A stretch of DNA of 64,000 nucleotides, from positions 71,271,739-71,335,738 of the forward strand of contig CM070548.1 in assembly GCA_036346405.1 (NCBI GenBank), in the 5' to 3' direction. Below the pieces are notes generated by a model. That model saw only the letters and a list, made by a program, of their open reading frames with translations, was not told the origin of the DNA and searched no databases. Origin of the DNA: Phyllostachys edulis. Lineage: Eukaryota > Streptophyta > Magnoliopsida > Poales > Poaceae. This document shows, in pieces, positions 11,954-22,969 of this stretch; position 1 is the stretch's first letter, and the number at the start of each line of letters is the position of its first letter. Made by a program: the position numbers and the translations under genes.

Positions 11954-13547
11954 TGTAACATCCCAAAGTTCGGTTACCAAAAATAAAATTTATAAAGTTA
12001 TTCTTTATTGGATTTTCTGAGATTTAAAAGAGTTTTCTTGCTTTTCTTGAATTTCCTAGATTTTAAATGCCAAAAGGAAATTTTATTTGAGTTTTCTCGG
12101 ATTTCTTAGATTTAAAGTTAAAATGATTAACTTAATTAATTATTTGAATTTTCTCGAAATTAAAAAGGTTTTCCTATTTCCAAAAATTTAAAATAATTTA
12201 TGTGCAAAACTAAAGCCAACTTTAAGATGAAAATAATTTTATTAAGTTAAAAATAACATCCCAATTTTTGGTCCTTTTTAAAATTTACAAAATAAAATAA
12301 ACCATTGGAATTTTATTGAATTAATTAAAGCTTAAATTGGAATTTTAGAAAAGTGAAAACATTTTAAATGATTAAAATAAACTTCAATTAAATTCAAAAT
12401 TATTTTATTCGAGTTCTTCCGGTTCCAAGGATTTTTATGGAATTTTCTTGAATTTTTTGAGTTTCTTTTATTTTTGAATTTTTCTTTCTTTTTCTCCTTT
12501 TTCTTTCTTTATTTTCTTTTTCTCTCTCTTCTTTCTTTTCTTTCCTCTGACTCCTGTTCTTCTTCACCGTGAGTCCCTACGCCATGGCCGCCAAAGACTT
12601 TGCCGATAGTGCAAGACGCCTACACGCCTTTAGTGCCACTATGTGTCCTTCCCAAGCCAGGCACCACCTGCACCTCTCGGTCCTACTGCCCCCGCGCCCA
12701 TGCCCGCACCCAGCACAAGACGCCGCCTCTACCCCCACCTCCTCAGCACGCCGACACAGACGCGCTTCTCGAAACTGCTGTTCGCGTGCTCTGTCGTGCT
12801 TGTGATGCCGCACATCACACCGCGCCACCCGCGTCCCTTTTACCATGTGCACCCATGTCGTGTTGCGCCCATGCCCTGTTGCCCCGAGCCACGTGCCAAG
12901 CCATCAATGCCGCCAGAGCGCAGCCACGATTCCTGCACGTGTTTCCCGTCAAACTGAGTGTTGTCTTCATGCTATAAGAGGAGCACGGCGTGTTCCCAAT
13001 CCCCCTCTTTGTTTCGCTCCAAATCCCACCTTCTAACTCATCTCCAATTGCCTGGAATGCTGACACCGTCCTCTCTCTCTTCTCCAAGTCTGGCAACGAC
13101 TTTCTCGTTGATCTCCTTCTCCGGTGATTCTCCGACTGAGGTAGCTACGTCACATCGTGTTCTCAAAGATCCTCTTCCCATCCCCACCTTGATTCGGTGT
13201 TTCCCCTTGTCGGAGTGTGGCGCCACCACGAACTTGTCTTCCTTGCCATCGGCCACCGTGGACGCACCACCATGGACCTCCTCCACCTCCAGGCACACCT
13301 CATGCTTTTCCCTTTTTCCCTGCAACACCGCCAGGTTGGCAAAACCACGCGCAACCCGCACGCCGCCACCGCCTTGCTCCTCCTCCTCCGCCACCATGGG
13401 GACCCCATCCCCGTGAGGTCCCATTTTGGCACTCCCCGGACACCGCCACCTAGCCCCTCACCGGTGTTGCCGTCTTTCTGTACGCCCCAGGCCATGCTAT
13501 GTTCTTCTCTATGGGTTGAATTCTCTTTCTCTTGCTCTCCCTCAATG
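11954..13547 (+). repeat. 3' LTR of the gypsy gag-only element (3'-truncated)
   Basis: Starts TGTAACATCCCAAAG and matches the 5' LTR through the CTTGCTCTCCCTCAATG segment. There the match breaks because another LTR begins at 13548; the remaining part of the LTR is not found downstream. It preserves the uninterrupted target site of the solo LTR seen in the 5' copy. Confidence 0.85.
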
Positions 13548-15650
13548 TGTAACATCCCAAATTTGATGAGTTTTTGAAAATTTTAAAAACTTTAAAAACT
13601 AACCATTTGGTTTTATTAATTCGCTAAAGCTTAATTTGTAATTTAGAATTTTAAAAGCAGTTTAATTTGAATTAATTAAACTTGAACTAATTCAAGTTGG
13701 TTTAGTTGAGTTTTGTTGGATTTTAAAGTTGGTTTTTCCTCTTGCCTTATGTTAAAATTAATTAATTGCAAAAATTAAAAGCAATAGTTAAGTTGAAAAT
13801 ATTTTTACTAAGTCCTAAATAATTCAAGGGATTTCTGTGAATTTTCCTAGAATTTTTGGACGTTTTAAGCTATTTTCTAAAAATGCTTTTGCTTTTCTGG
13901 TATTTTCTAAAATCGAAAAACCTTAGAAAACCCTCCCTTGGCTTTGGGCCGAATTCCTTCGGCCCATTCTCCTCACTCATCCTGCTTCGCTCCTGCCAGC
14001 CACAGAGTGCCTCCATCGCACCATCCGATTAAAATCGGACGGCTCAAGCCGCTCGCCCCCCGTTGTCTCCCTCTCTCCGCCTCACGGCCCCGCTTGTCGC
14101 CTCCGCCGCCTGGTCGTCTCCTACCTCCACTGCATCACGCCTGTCGGCCTCGCCATGATCCCGCTGAGCCGCGCAGCCTCTCACGCCCTAGCCCCTTGGT
14201 TCCTTTGTTCGGTCGCGCCACCCCCCCTCACTCTCGCGCCTGTCGCTTTTTTTTTGCCCCTTCTCCACAGATCTCGCCGCCGCCATTAAAGCAAGACGGC
14301 AAGCTCTCTCCTCCTCCTCCGCCTGTCGCTTATTTAAGAGAGCCCCTGATGCGCCTCCTCCTCCTCCCTTTCCTCTCTTTTTCGCTTAGCTTTCGGCCTG
14401 CACAGACGCTGCCAGCTGAAGCTTGCTCCCAGACTTGGCCGCCCAGTTCCTCCGCGCTGCCGCCACCACCCCCAGATCGCTAAGCCGAGGCACACAGTGC
14501 GCGACTCCCCGACCTCGAGCCGAGCAGGGGGCCGCCGCCGCTTCTTCCTCCCGGCGGCGACCTTCCCTTGCCTGGCCGTTGAAACTCGCAGACCAAGATC
14601 ATGCTGCTTCCTCTTCAGAGGTGCCCTCACGGTCATTGAGCGCCTGCTCACGGCGACCATTGGCCGAGCACGCCTCGGGTCCGACGTAAGCCGTCAGGTC
14701 GCCAAGTGGCGCCCAATAACGGCCACGCCAAACCTTTCGAGGTGGTCGCCATCAATACGACGTGGTTTTTCTAATCTTTTCCGTTGAAAATAATTCGCCG
14801 AAATTAAATCCCTTGTATCGACGTCACCGACGAATAAATTGATTTTCCTTTAGAAAATTAATTCCAAAAATTAGGAAAATCCTTTTTCTTGATTTTATGC
14901 AATTCTCTATCTTCCTTTAATATAACTTCATCATTCGAACTCCGATTCGAGTGATTCAAATTTCTAAATTCATCTAAATTCCTTGTCTTCCTATTAGTAT
15001 TTATTTGGTATTTATTTGAATTTTATTTGGAGTTGTTTTATTTATTTAGCTTTGTTCGCACGTATAGATTGCTGCTTTAAGATTTCTGACCGACAACCAA
15101 GCACCTCTACTCTTCAACGAAGGCAAGTCGAGACCTTTGATCATATTGAACCCATCTTTATAAAAGTATATTGTTTGATATAAACATGCATCGCTAATTT
15201 TATAATAAATGGTTTTGAATTAGTTAATTACCTAATTGCCATTATGCCTCCTTGATAATTTGTGAATGACATGTATCCTTGAATGACATAAATCCTTGGA
15301 CACCCTAGGATGGATTATTTTAGTTGGATATTATTGTACTACCAACATGGGTATCGTGGTTTGCTTAGACATGCTTTGGTAGACGCCTGGTCTCGCCATG
15401 AATCATTCAATATTAGTTTACCCCAACAAGACCTAAGACGTGGCTTGTGTAGTAGCGGCCAGTGTTGCTGATTAAAATGAAGTGTGGTCCTGTGTGAGAC
15501 CACGACATTTGTTGTCACCTTAACTAAAATTTGTGGTGCCAGGAATGGGGTGGTCCTCTGGCTGGGTTGAACCCAACAAAGATGAATTTGACTAAAGGAA
15601 TTATGGAACCGTGGCAAAGCCATCGAAGATGGTCATTCCCCATCGAAGAT
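13548..15650 (+). repeat. Second Ty3/gypsy LTR, 3'-truncated
   Basis: Begins TGTAACATCCCAAATTTG inside the previous LTR. It follows the same LTR plan: AT-rich start, a GC-rich proline-coding-like part, a TATA-like TTATTTAAGAG near 14330, then a tail with GGCAAGTCGAGACCTTTGATC near 15120 that has counterparts in the LTRs ending at 33421 and 58816. The match to those tails stops near 15650, so the last part is missing. The end coordinate is approximate. Confidence 0.7.
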
Positions 15651-16425
15651 GATCATCCCCCACACATATAACAAAAATGGCTACCTCTTATGTTTCCTTG
15701 TCGTCGACATTGATGGACTACTCCGTCTTGACTGCATAAGCACCTCTCTCACAGACGTTATGGATGTCATGGAAGAACACTGCTTCAACAAATGTCTTCC
15801 TCCTCTGTCTGAGAATTTGCCGTAGCAGGTGACGGCCACCTTCCGCTGTCTTGACATCCTCCTCTGCCGTGTCTTCCGGGTGATCTCCTACTTTCGGCTA
15901 GTTTATCGCGTCATCGAAGTGGTCCTCCACAACGACGTTGCACGTCTTCAGGAGGCTTACCGTCACTGGGACTACTTAATCGAGGCGGTAGGCGACCGAG
16001 TTGACCAAGCAAAGACCTCTCAAGCAAGGGAAGAGAGCCTATGGGCTCAATTCTTCTTGGTTCAACAGTCCGAGTGTCTTGGAGACACTTTAACGAGCAA
16101 GCCACAATGGTGGACGATTTCAGCTTTGTTACCTTCGCCACTAGAAAAACTTTGTTTATTTGTAGGTTTCTGCTTTTTTAATCTTTTTGTAAGAAGTGAC
16201 TGGCCACGCTGTTTGGCCATATGAAAATTCCAAAATGAAAAAAAATCTAGTTTGGAGGTGAAGTCTTGCTATATTAATTATATGTTGAATTATTACTATA
16301 TATATATATATATATATATAGTTAAAGAAAATTTTCAGAAGATTTAAATGAAAAAATTGACATATAAATATGTAATTTCTTCATGCATGTAAGTGTATAT
16401 ACAAGATAATATAATTGAGAAATTA
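15651..16425. other. Unassigned sequence with a short open frame
   Basis: A 131-codon frame (15829-16224, + strand) contains a polar segment of the type EAYRHWDYLIEAVGDRVDQ but has no domain I recognise; it may be a retrotransposon internal fragment. A short (AT)n run lies at about 16297-16320. I see nothing else that can be supported. Confidence 0.35.
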
Positions 16426-17667
16426 TTTACAGACGGTTCCATAATGGAACTGCTCAGTGATATCTCCCATATCACGACGCTTCTATTATGGAACCATTCG
16501 TGATATGGAATATATCACTGACGGTTCCATAATAGAACCGCTCTGTGATAAGTCCTTTATTAGTAGAAGCCCTGGCCGCTAGGGTTTGCGCCTCGCCCTA
16601 ACTCGTCACTCCCCGGGCGACTTACTCTCGCTCTGCTCCTCCCACCTTGACGCCGCCGCCGACCTCGCCTGCCGCCGCCGGCCAGACACCACTCAGACCG
16701 CACAAGACACTCGTACGATAGTGGTGTCTTGTGCAGTGTTAGGGTCGTGCCACAACTACGGTGACGCCACCACCCAAGCCACTAGGCTTGGCCCAGCGTG
16801 TCGCCTACGCCGCCATGGCTTGGTTCTCCTGCTCGGCCTCCTGCGCTCGGGCTCTAGCCCCCTGGCTTTGCTTTCCCCATCCTCCCTCTATGCTCCTCTA
16901 GATCTGTTAGCTTAATGTTTTTTTGTTGAGTTTGATTTTTATGCTTGAGCCTTAAGTTGTGTCCTGATGTTTGTGTGATGTATGCAAGGTGAAGGAGATG
17001 GATAATGGTTGTGCTGGTAGTGGGGTCGCCGCTATGGTTGCGCTGTACTGAAGTATCAACCCTACCTTACTCCCTCTCTGTGTCTACCCCCTTGCTCGTG
17101 GATGAAAATGGCTAGTGCTCATGCGATGGATGCCGAGGGCTACCATCGTGTGGTGGGTCCGACACCCTTGGTCTTCTTTGCCTTGTCGTTGAATTGCTCA
17201 ATGATGTTAATAGTCTTATGTGAAATTGAATTGATAATTAGTTCATATTAATAGTCCCTTGCTCGTGATGTAATGATGTTAATAGTCTTATGCTGAAATT
17301 GAATTGATAATTAGTTCATATTAATAGTCCCTCGCCTCGTGATGTAAACCGAGGGCTATTGGTGTATGTGCATTATGTGCATCTTGCTTATTTCATGTTG
17401 TGGGTTCAGATTGACAAAATGAATGGGGCAAAATGGTGGGTTTGGTTAATGCTCTCTGATGGGTACTCGTGGGTTATTGATGTCGGTTCTTTGTGCTTGG
17501 TTAGCTTACATAGGATCGATGTGGTTTGGACGGGCTTGGCTGCAATTAACCTTTCAGATTTGTGTCCTGTGTCAAGTTCTCTTCCCTTGCGCCCTAGGCA
17601 CGATATCGCCCCTACCATTCTATTCCCCGATATCTTCTCTATAAAACCTCCAAGCAAAGGCTTGTGC

Positions 17668-17670
<3 letters not shown>

Positions 17671-17758
<88 letters not shown>
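17671..17758. repeat. (AT)n microsatellite, 88 bp
   Basis: Uninterrupted TA dinucleotides. It abuts the hairpin that follows. The apparent protein frame ending in alternating Tyr-Ile through this run is an artefact of the repeat. Confidence 0.95.
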
Positions 17759-17761
<3 letters not shown>

Positions 17762-17807
17762 TGTAGTCCCTACCCTTTTCGGTGGGTCATGAGGAGGATG
17801 AGCAGCT

Positions 17808-18046
17808 GCCACGGGCAACCTCTCATCGAGCCTGCAAGTTCAAGAAGTGGGCCGCAAGAGAAAGCGCGTGAACATGCAATTACCTGGATGCATGTCGTCG
17901 ATAGGTAATTGGACTCGACATCAAGAAATGGTTGGTTGCTGATGCATGAAGCCACGACATGCATCCAGGTAATTGTATGTCCACGCGCTTTCTCTTGCAG
18001 CCCACTTCTTGAACTTGCAGGGGCTCGATGAGAGGTTGCCCGTGGC
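17808..18046. repeat. Long near-perfect inverted repeat (hairpin)
   Basis: Arms of about 90 bp (17808-17897 and 17955-18046) are complementary with only about five differences, including a 2-nt and a 1-nt indel, around a loop of about 57 bp. A transcript of this locus would fold into a long stem able to feed Dicer-like enzymes. The arms do not match any plant miRNA I know. It could be a foldback MITE or a young hairpin-siRNA locus. Confidence 0.85.
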
Positions 18047-18060
18047 AAGGACTACACTTC

Positions 18061-18830
18061 CGCAACTCTAGCTAGCACCCACGGTGTTCGTTTGAGCTGC
18101 AACCACCCGAGCCACTCCTGCCGCCATTGCCGAGCTTGGAGCTCACAGTGAAGGCGGTGGTCCTGTCCCTCTCCTCTCTTTCTTTTTGCTCTGGAGTCAC
18201 CCTCTAACCTCCAAGAGTAAATCCCCTCACTCTATTTGGATTCATCTCTACAGGGTGGAGCTGAATTGCAAATTCCCCATTTTCGATCGCAAAACTCATT
18301 CATCGTCTCCAAGTCCGTGAGTGATCCTCTCCAATCCTCTCTCTCGTAGCATCGGTGGGAGGTGTGGAACTCATTTTTATGATGCGCCTCTCTCTCCGTT
18401 GTCCAGTAGAAGCTTCGCTGCTAAGCCGCTTATTGACGCTGTCATGAGCTTGTCGCCGAGTCAGACACCTCTTCTCTCACCGCGTCACACAGTGGGTCCT
18501 TGTAGCTTCTAGTAGCTCTGCACCACTTGAATGGATCGTCATGAGCTATATCGCATTGTCGCCGTTAGTCAGAAGTTCACCGCCAAGACTCACCGTCGCG
18601 CTGCCGCGCCCGAGCCCACACCGAGATGTGGGTGGAATTGCAGCAGATCGCTATCGCAAGACCAGAGGTGGCCTCGGTTGGCATCATGGCAGGTGAATCG
18701 CCGCATTTTGCCGGAGAGCCTGTCGATAGTTTCTTCGGACGTAAACAGTATGCTGTTGTCGCCGCTTAGACACACTAATGACAGTCATTATGGTCTAATC
18801 ATTGCTTAGCGAGTTAGTGTGTCCGTAACG
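18061..18830. other. Unassigned sequence
   Basis: Mixed-composition sequence with short frames only. A GTGAGTGATCCTC phrase at about 18315 has a near counterpart at 20370 in the LTR to the right, so part of this may belong to that LTR or a relative. A palindromic pair around ACACACTAATGAC/CGAGTTAGTGTG lies near 18770-18825. No gene supported. Confidence 0.35.
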
Positions 18831-21560
18831 CTTAAGCGATCCATCGGTTTGTGGGGCCCGCTTAATTAAAACACCATGTGCGCGTTTAACTCCCTCGGCC
18901 TCATTGCCGCCGCCATGTGGACCCATGTGCATCGGCACTTAAATCGCATGCCACCACCACCGGCAGTGGGCCCTTTTTCCGTCTTGGCGCGCAAAAACAC
19001 CAAATAGCAGGACTCCACGCCATCGACAGCGGCCCCGCCTGGTCGATTTCATCGTGCACGGGCCGATTGGATCAATCAATATCACCCGCTCATTTTAAAT
19101 CACGGCCAGATCGTGCGCCGCTCGGACCGCTCCAATGCCCCGATCCACGCCGACCGTCCAAACTCAGATTGCGCCGAGATTGAAGAGACGTCGACCACTC
19201 AACGCCTCTTTCAATCCCAGCCCTCCATCGTGAAATCAACGGCCAGGGTTCATTGGGCCGTTCGGACCACCCCGAACCCCGTTGAATCCCAGCTGTTGAT
19301 CTCGATCTCAACGGCTGGATGCTTTTCCGAGCGGGTGGTGCTGTGCGTGGGCTGCGCGTGGGCCGTAGGATGTGAGATCAATGGCCCAGGGTGCGCCACG
19401 CCGTAATTCTTTGCGTGGGATTTATTTAATTCCCGAAAGATTTATTTCACAACTGGAAAATGCAATAAACTTTGAAAAGGTATAACTAATTCATATTAAT
19501 TCATTTTCGGGTGATTCTAGTTTTGTTAAATCTGTTATGAACTAAACTTTAATCTAAAAATAGTTTCAAGCTTGGTTTAACTCCAGAAAAATCTGTAAAT
19601 GCATTTAAAGCCCTTTCAGCTTTATTTAATATATTAAAAATCCCAGATAAATTGAAAAATGCATAACAAATTCATTTCAACTCCTTTTTAGTTGAAATAA
19701 ATTTTGTTAATTATGATATTAGCTAAAGTTTAATATAAAAATGGTTTTAATCTTGATATAGCTACAGAAAAAATCTAGAAATAGCTATAATCATGTGTAG
19801 GCTTTAATTGCTTTACTAAAAATCCAATTAACTTAGAAAATGCATAACTAATTCTCTGTAAACTATTTTTGAGTGAAACCAACTTTGTTGGTTTCCTGTA
19901 TTTTTGAGCTTGCTGTTAAAAATGGTTTTGAACATGTTAATGTTTTCAAAAAGCTTACTTATGCATTTTAGTTGCGCTCATTCTCATATCTTTGAAAAAT
20001 TATAGAAAATGCATAATAGCTCCAAATGAGGTGAACTCAATTGTGTTATTCATCTCATGAGGTGCTTGTTTTACTGTAAAAATCTCAGTTGCACCACTTT
20101 TCCAGAAAATGTTGCCAAACAATTAAATTAGTGATTAGTAGTAGTTGTGATTTTTAGGGCTGAGCAGAATTGTTTTGCTCATATCTTTTGCATTGAGAAT
20201 TCAAATCAATTGGTTCTTGTTGCTAAATTCTCTAAAAATCATCCTCTTTGTTCTGTAGAAATTTCAGAGCATTTGGAATTTGTTTGCTGTGCTGTCTTTT
20301 GGGTTTTCGTCGTTCTTATCGATTCTTTTCGCCTTTTCGATTAGGTGTTGACGAGTGTGTTGACCCCGTGAGTGATCCTCAGCAACATCTTGAGCAAAAC
20401 CAGCAAGGCAAGCAGTTTGATCATATTCCATTATTGTCCCATAACTTTAAAGTTTAATACTTTGTTTCACTTGTATGTATGCATGCTACTTTGTGTTAAA
20501 ATATCGATTAGTTGAGCCTATAGATGCATATCCTGTAGGCAAATGTTCATTCTCTACTACTAAGCCTAGGATTATCTTACTGTGATTTAGAGTTCGATGG
20601 ATGGACTCTTATCACTTAGTAGTTCACGTTGATAATGCTTAGAAATGCTTAGATAACGGTAGAAATGGGCGGTTGTCGACATTATGTCGATGACCTTGAT
20701 CACACTAAAATTATTATTCCATTATGTCCATCTTGTGCTTGTTACTTTATAAATAAACAAAAATAAAAACAAAATTGTTATTGACTTGGGCACAATGGAT
20801 GTTGGTGTGATTTGTTGGGTGTGAACGGAATGGTGCCTAGGTCCCCAAGGACCGAGTTACTTGTGTCACGCGAGAGGTAGAGTTTCTTAAAAAAAATGTG
20901 TCGAAGTGTGAATGGGAAGTTCACTTGATGAATATAATGTTCGTTCGGTGAATGGGTAATTCACTTGGTGGTTTGTGTTGGGAAGTGAATGGGGAATTCA
21001 CTGGTTGTTTTAAAGCAATTATTTACTTATTTATTATTCATTTAAACTATGTATTTCAATCTATTTATTGTATTTATCGTCAATACTGCTTTCTACAAAA
21101 GAATCATATAGTTAAACTTTGTTCAAGCCTTGCATGAATATTAATTGCATATTATTTTCCTACGACTTGTTGAGTACTTTATGTGCTCACGACTCTAATT
21201 TCTGCTGCTCAGTTTAAGAATATCAAGCTGCTCAAGAGTTCTTTGAGCAGGAGTACCATGAAGGCTTTACGGGTTAGGATGTGTTCTCCACTCGATTGCC
21301 TGTCGGCATGTTGATTGGTCTTTCCAGGTTTTCTCATCCCGCTGTAAGAGTTTATTTATTTCTTTAGCCTACGTGGCAAGTTAAGTAAACATTGACCATA
21401 AGGTCCAGTTATTATTACTATTTGTTATTTTGAGATCATTTCAGTTAAATCGAATAAATGGACTGTATTTCATCATTGTTTCTTGTGTGAGCTAGCTACT
21501 GATCTGGGACTAGTTCAGAATACATAGAGGATTCCTGAATTGTATTTTTGGGTCCCAACA
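18831..21560 (+). repeat. Third Ty3/gypsy LTR (right part)
   Basis: The right end reads ATTGTATTTTTGGGTCCCAACA and matches the LTR ends at 33421 (GGGTCTCTACA) and 58816 (GGGTCCCGACA). Upstream landmarks GGCAAGCAGTTTGATCATATT (20407), CTTGTTGAGTACTTTATGTGC (21167) and GACCATAAGGTCC (21391) also recur in those LTRs. The left edge is uncertain. Confidence 0.7.
19440..20140. repeat. Degenerate tandem repeat, about four units of 165-200 bp
   Basis: The phrase GAAAATGCATAACTAATTC and variants recur at about 19475, 19667, 19840 and 20005. Each is followed by a stretch that includes AAAAATGGTTTTRA and a poly-A/T segment. The units have diverged. They lie within the third gypsy LTR. Confidence 0.6.
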
Positions 21561-22600
21561 TGCCCCGCGTCACTACCTCGCTCTCTCCTCCTCCCTCGAC
21601 GCCTCCGCTCAAGACTGCCTCGCCTCCCACTCGAAAGTGCCTCCCTCCTCCTCCGGCTCTGACCGAGCCTAAATGCCTCCTCCCTCCTCCCTCTTCCTCT
21701 CCTCCTCCGGCTCTCTCCTCTTCCTACCACTGCCACCGTCCTCCGTCGCCGCCGGGGACAACAGTCATCTGGCTTTTTTATTTGTTTCATTTGTTTCATT
21801 TTTTTTCTTTTCTATTGTATATAAATTGTTTATGCAATTATTCTTTATTGTAATTATTTCTATAATATTTGTTTGTTGTAATCATAATTTATTGCAATTA
21901 TTTATGTAATAATTGTTTTTTGTAATAATTATTTATTGTTGATTATCATTGATTACATTAATTGTGCTCAATTTGTCGTTAATTACCGTTAGTTGTCATC
22001 CAATGTCGTTAGTTATCGTCACTTGTTATTTATTACCGTTAGTTGTTGTCAAATATCGTTAATTAGGCTCCCACTTCCCAAACATGGAAAGATTGCACGT
22101 CATTAATCGTCATTTGTCGTTAATTATCGTTAGTTGTCGTCAGATGTCGTTAATTGCAGTTAATTGTGTTAATTGCAGTTAAACAGCATCAAACAAGCCG
22201 TTACTGTCATCAGGAGCATTTAAGACATTTCCCATCTCGAAAGTCGCAGACCAAATTTACCTAAAAGCTAGCGTACCAAACATCAAACTTTTTTCAAGGC
22301 AAATTGCTCAAATTTCGCAATTGCTCAACCCTCAAATACCAAATTAAAACCGCTGTGAAAAAGTTATCGCTGTACAAACTAAGGGCCTTCTCATTTGGAA
22401 AGCAACGACAATAAGCACCATGTAGGCACAGAACTGATATAAGTGGCGACAACGGCACTGAAACATTCAGGAATCAGGATGCAACCATTTAGCTCTTCTC
22501 ATTTTGTTCTTTCCCCAGCATTATCGAGCTAAACTGCCAGCCTAGATAGATAACCAGACGCAAACAGTGTGTTCCTTTTTTGATGACGTTGTGTGAACTC
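21561..22600. repeat. Low-complexity region with degenerate TCGTTA tandem repeats
   Basis: Positions 21561-21760 are pyrimidine-rich. From about 21965 to 22185 the words GTCGTTAATTATCGTTAGTTGTCGTC and variants (never perfect) recur with a period of about 10-20 bp. The rest, to 22600, shows no gene. Confidence 0.55.
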
Positions 22601-22608
22601 GATCCGAG

Positions 22609-22891
22609 TAGACCTGTTCAAATGCCGGTCGGGTCGGCTTGAAAAGCCCACCACAACGGGTGTTCGAAGTTCGCCCTACTGCTCGAATCGCTTTTCCGAT
22701 AAAAAATGATATTTTAATGCTTTTTGGAATAAAAAGTAATATTTAATTCATTTTAAGAATTAAAAAAGGGTTTTTTATTTTTTAATGGTTTTGTCGGCCC
22801 TACGGGCTTTCGGGCCAGGCCACTGAGCCGAAAATACAGGCTTGGCCCAACCTGCGTCGGGCTCGAGCCGGGCCACCCATGAACACCTCTA
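22609..22891. mobile_element. hAT-type MITE, 283 bp
   Basis: Terminal inverted repeats TAGACCTGTTCA and TGAACACCTCTA flank a GGGCC-rich body. An identical 8-bp duplication GATCCGAG lies on both sides (22601-22608 and 22892-22899), the length expected of hAT transposase. No coding capacity. Confidence 0.92.
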
Positions 22892-22969
22892 GATCCGAGC
22901 GGATTGATCTGTTCCACGGACAATTATGTGGAATTTCCACTATGCACTTGGCTAGCTACCCTGATACAT

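Larger units (their letters stand above)
6228..13547 (+). mobile_element. Internally deleted Ty3/gypsy element retaining gag only (TR-GAG-like)
   Basis: Two homologous LTRs (6228-10151 and 11954-13547) flank a short internal region of about 1.8 kb. A primer-binding site complementary to initiator tRNA-Met follows the 5' LTR. The internal region holds gag and then jumps directly to the last codons of pol before the 3' LTR, so protease, reverse transcriptase, RNase H and integrase are gone. The C-terminal remnant SRGRDSF is the counterpart of the SRVRDSL end of the chromodomain-type gypsy copy at 54.15-58.8 kb. The 5' LTR is split by a solo LTR and the 3' LTR is cut by another LTR at 13548. Confidence 0.85.
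16430..18060. mobile_element. Partial CACTA element of the same family as X1/X2
   Basis: Three inverted pairs of the motif CACAGACGGTTCCATAATGG and relatives (16430-16560) match the subterminal array of X2 at 58855-58980. Homology continues through the GCTAGGGTTTG phrase, a short hairpin around GCACAAGACACTC (16700-16740, matching 59185-59220) and a GAAGGAGATGGAT phrase. No CACTA terminus is seen on either side, so it is a fragment. At its right is an (AT)n run followed by a long hairpin, in the same relative place as the AT-anchored hairpin of X2. Confidence 0.65.

Noticed and set aside
13938..14483. 181-codon Pro/Ser-rich frame
   Set aside because: Lies within a gypsy LTR; composition reflects CCT/CCG-rich LTR sequence, with overlapping frames of equal length on other frames.
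17359..17766. 135-codon frame ending in alternating Tyr-Ile
   Set aside because: The C-terminal third is translation of an (AT)n microsatellite; no domain upstream.
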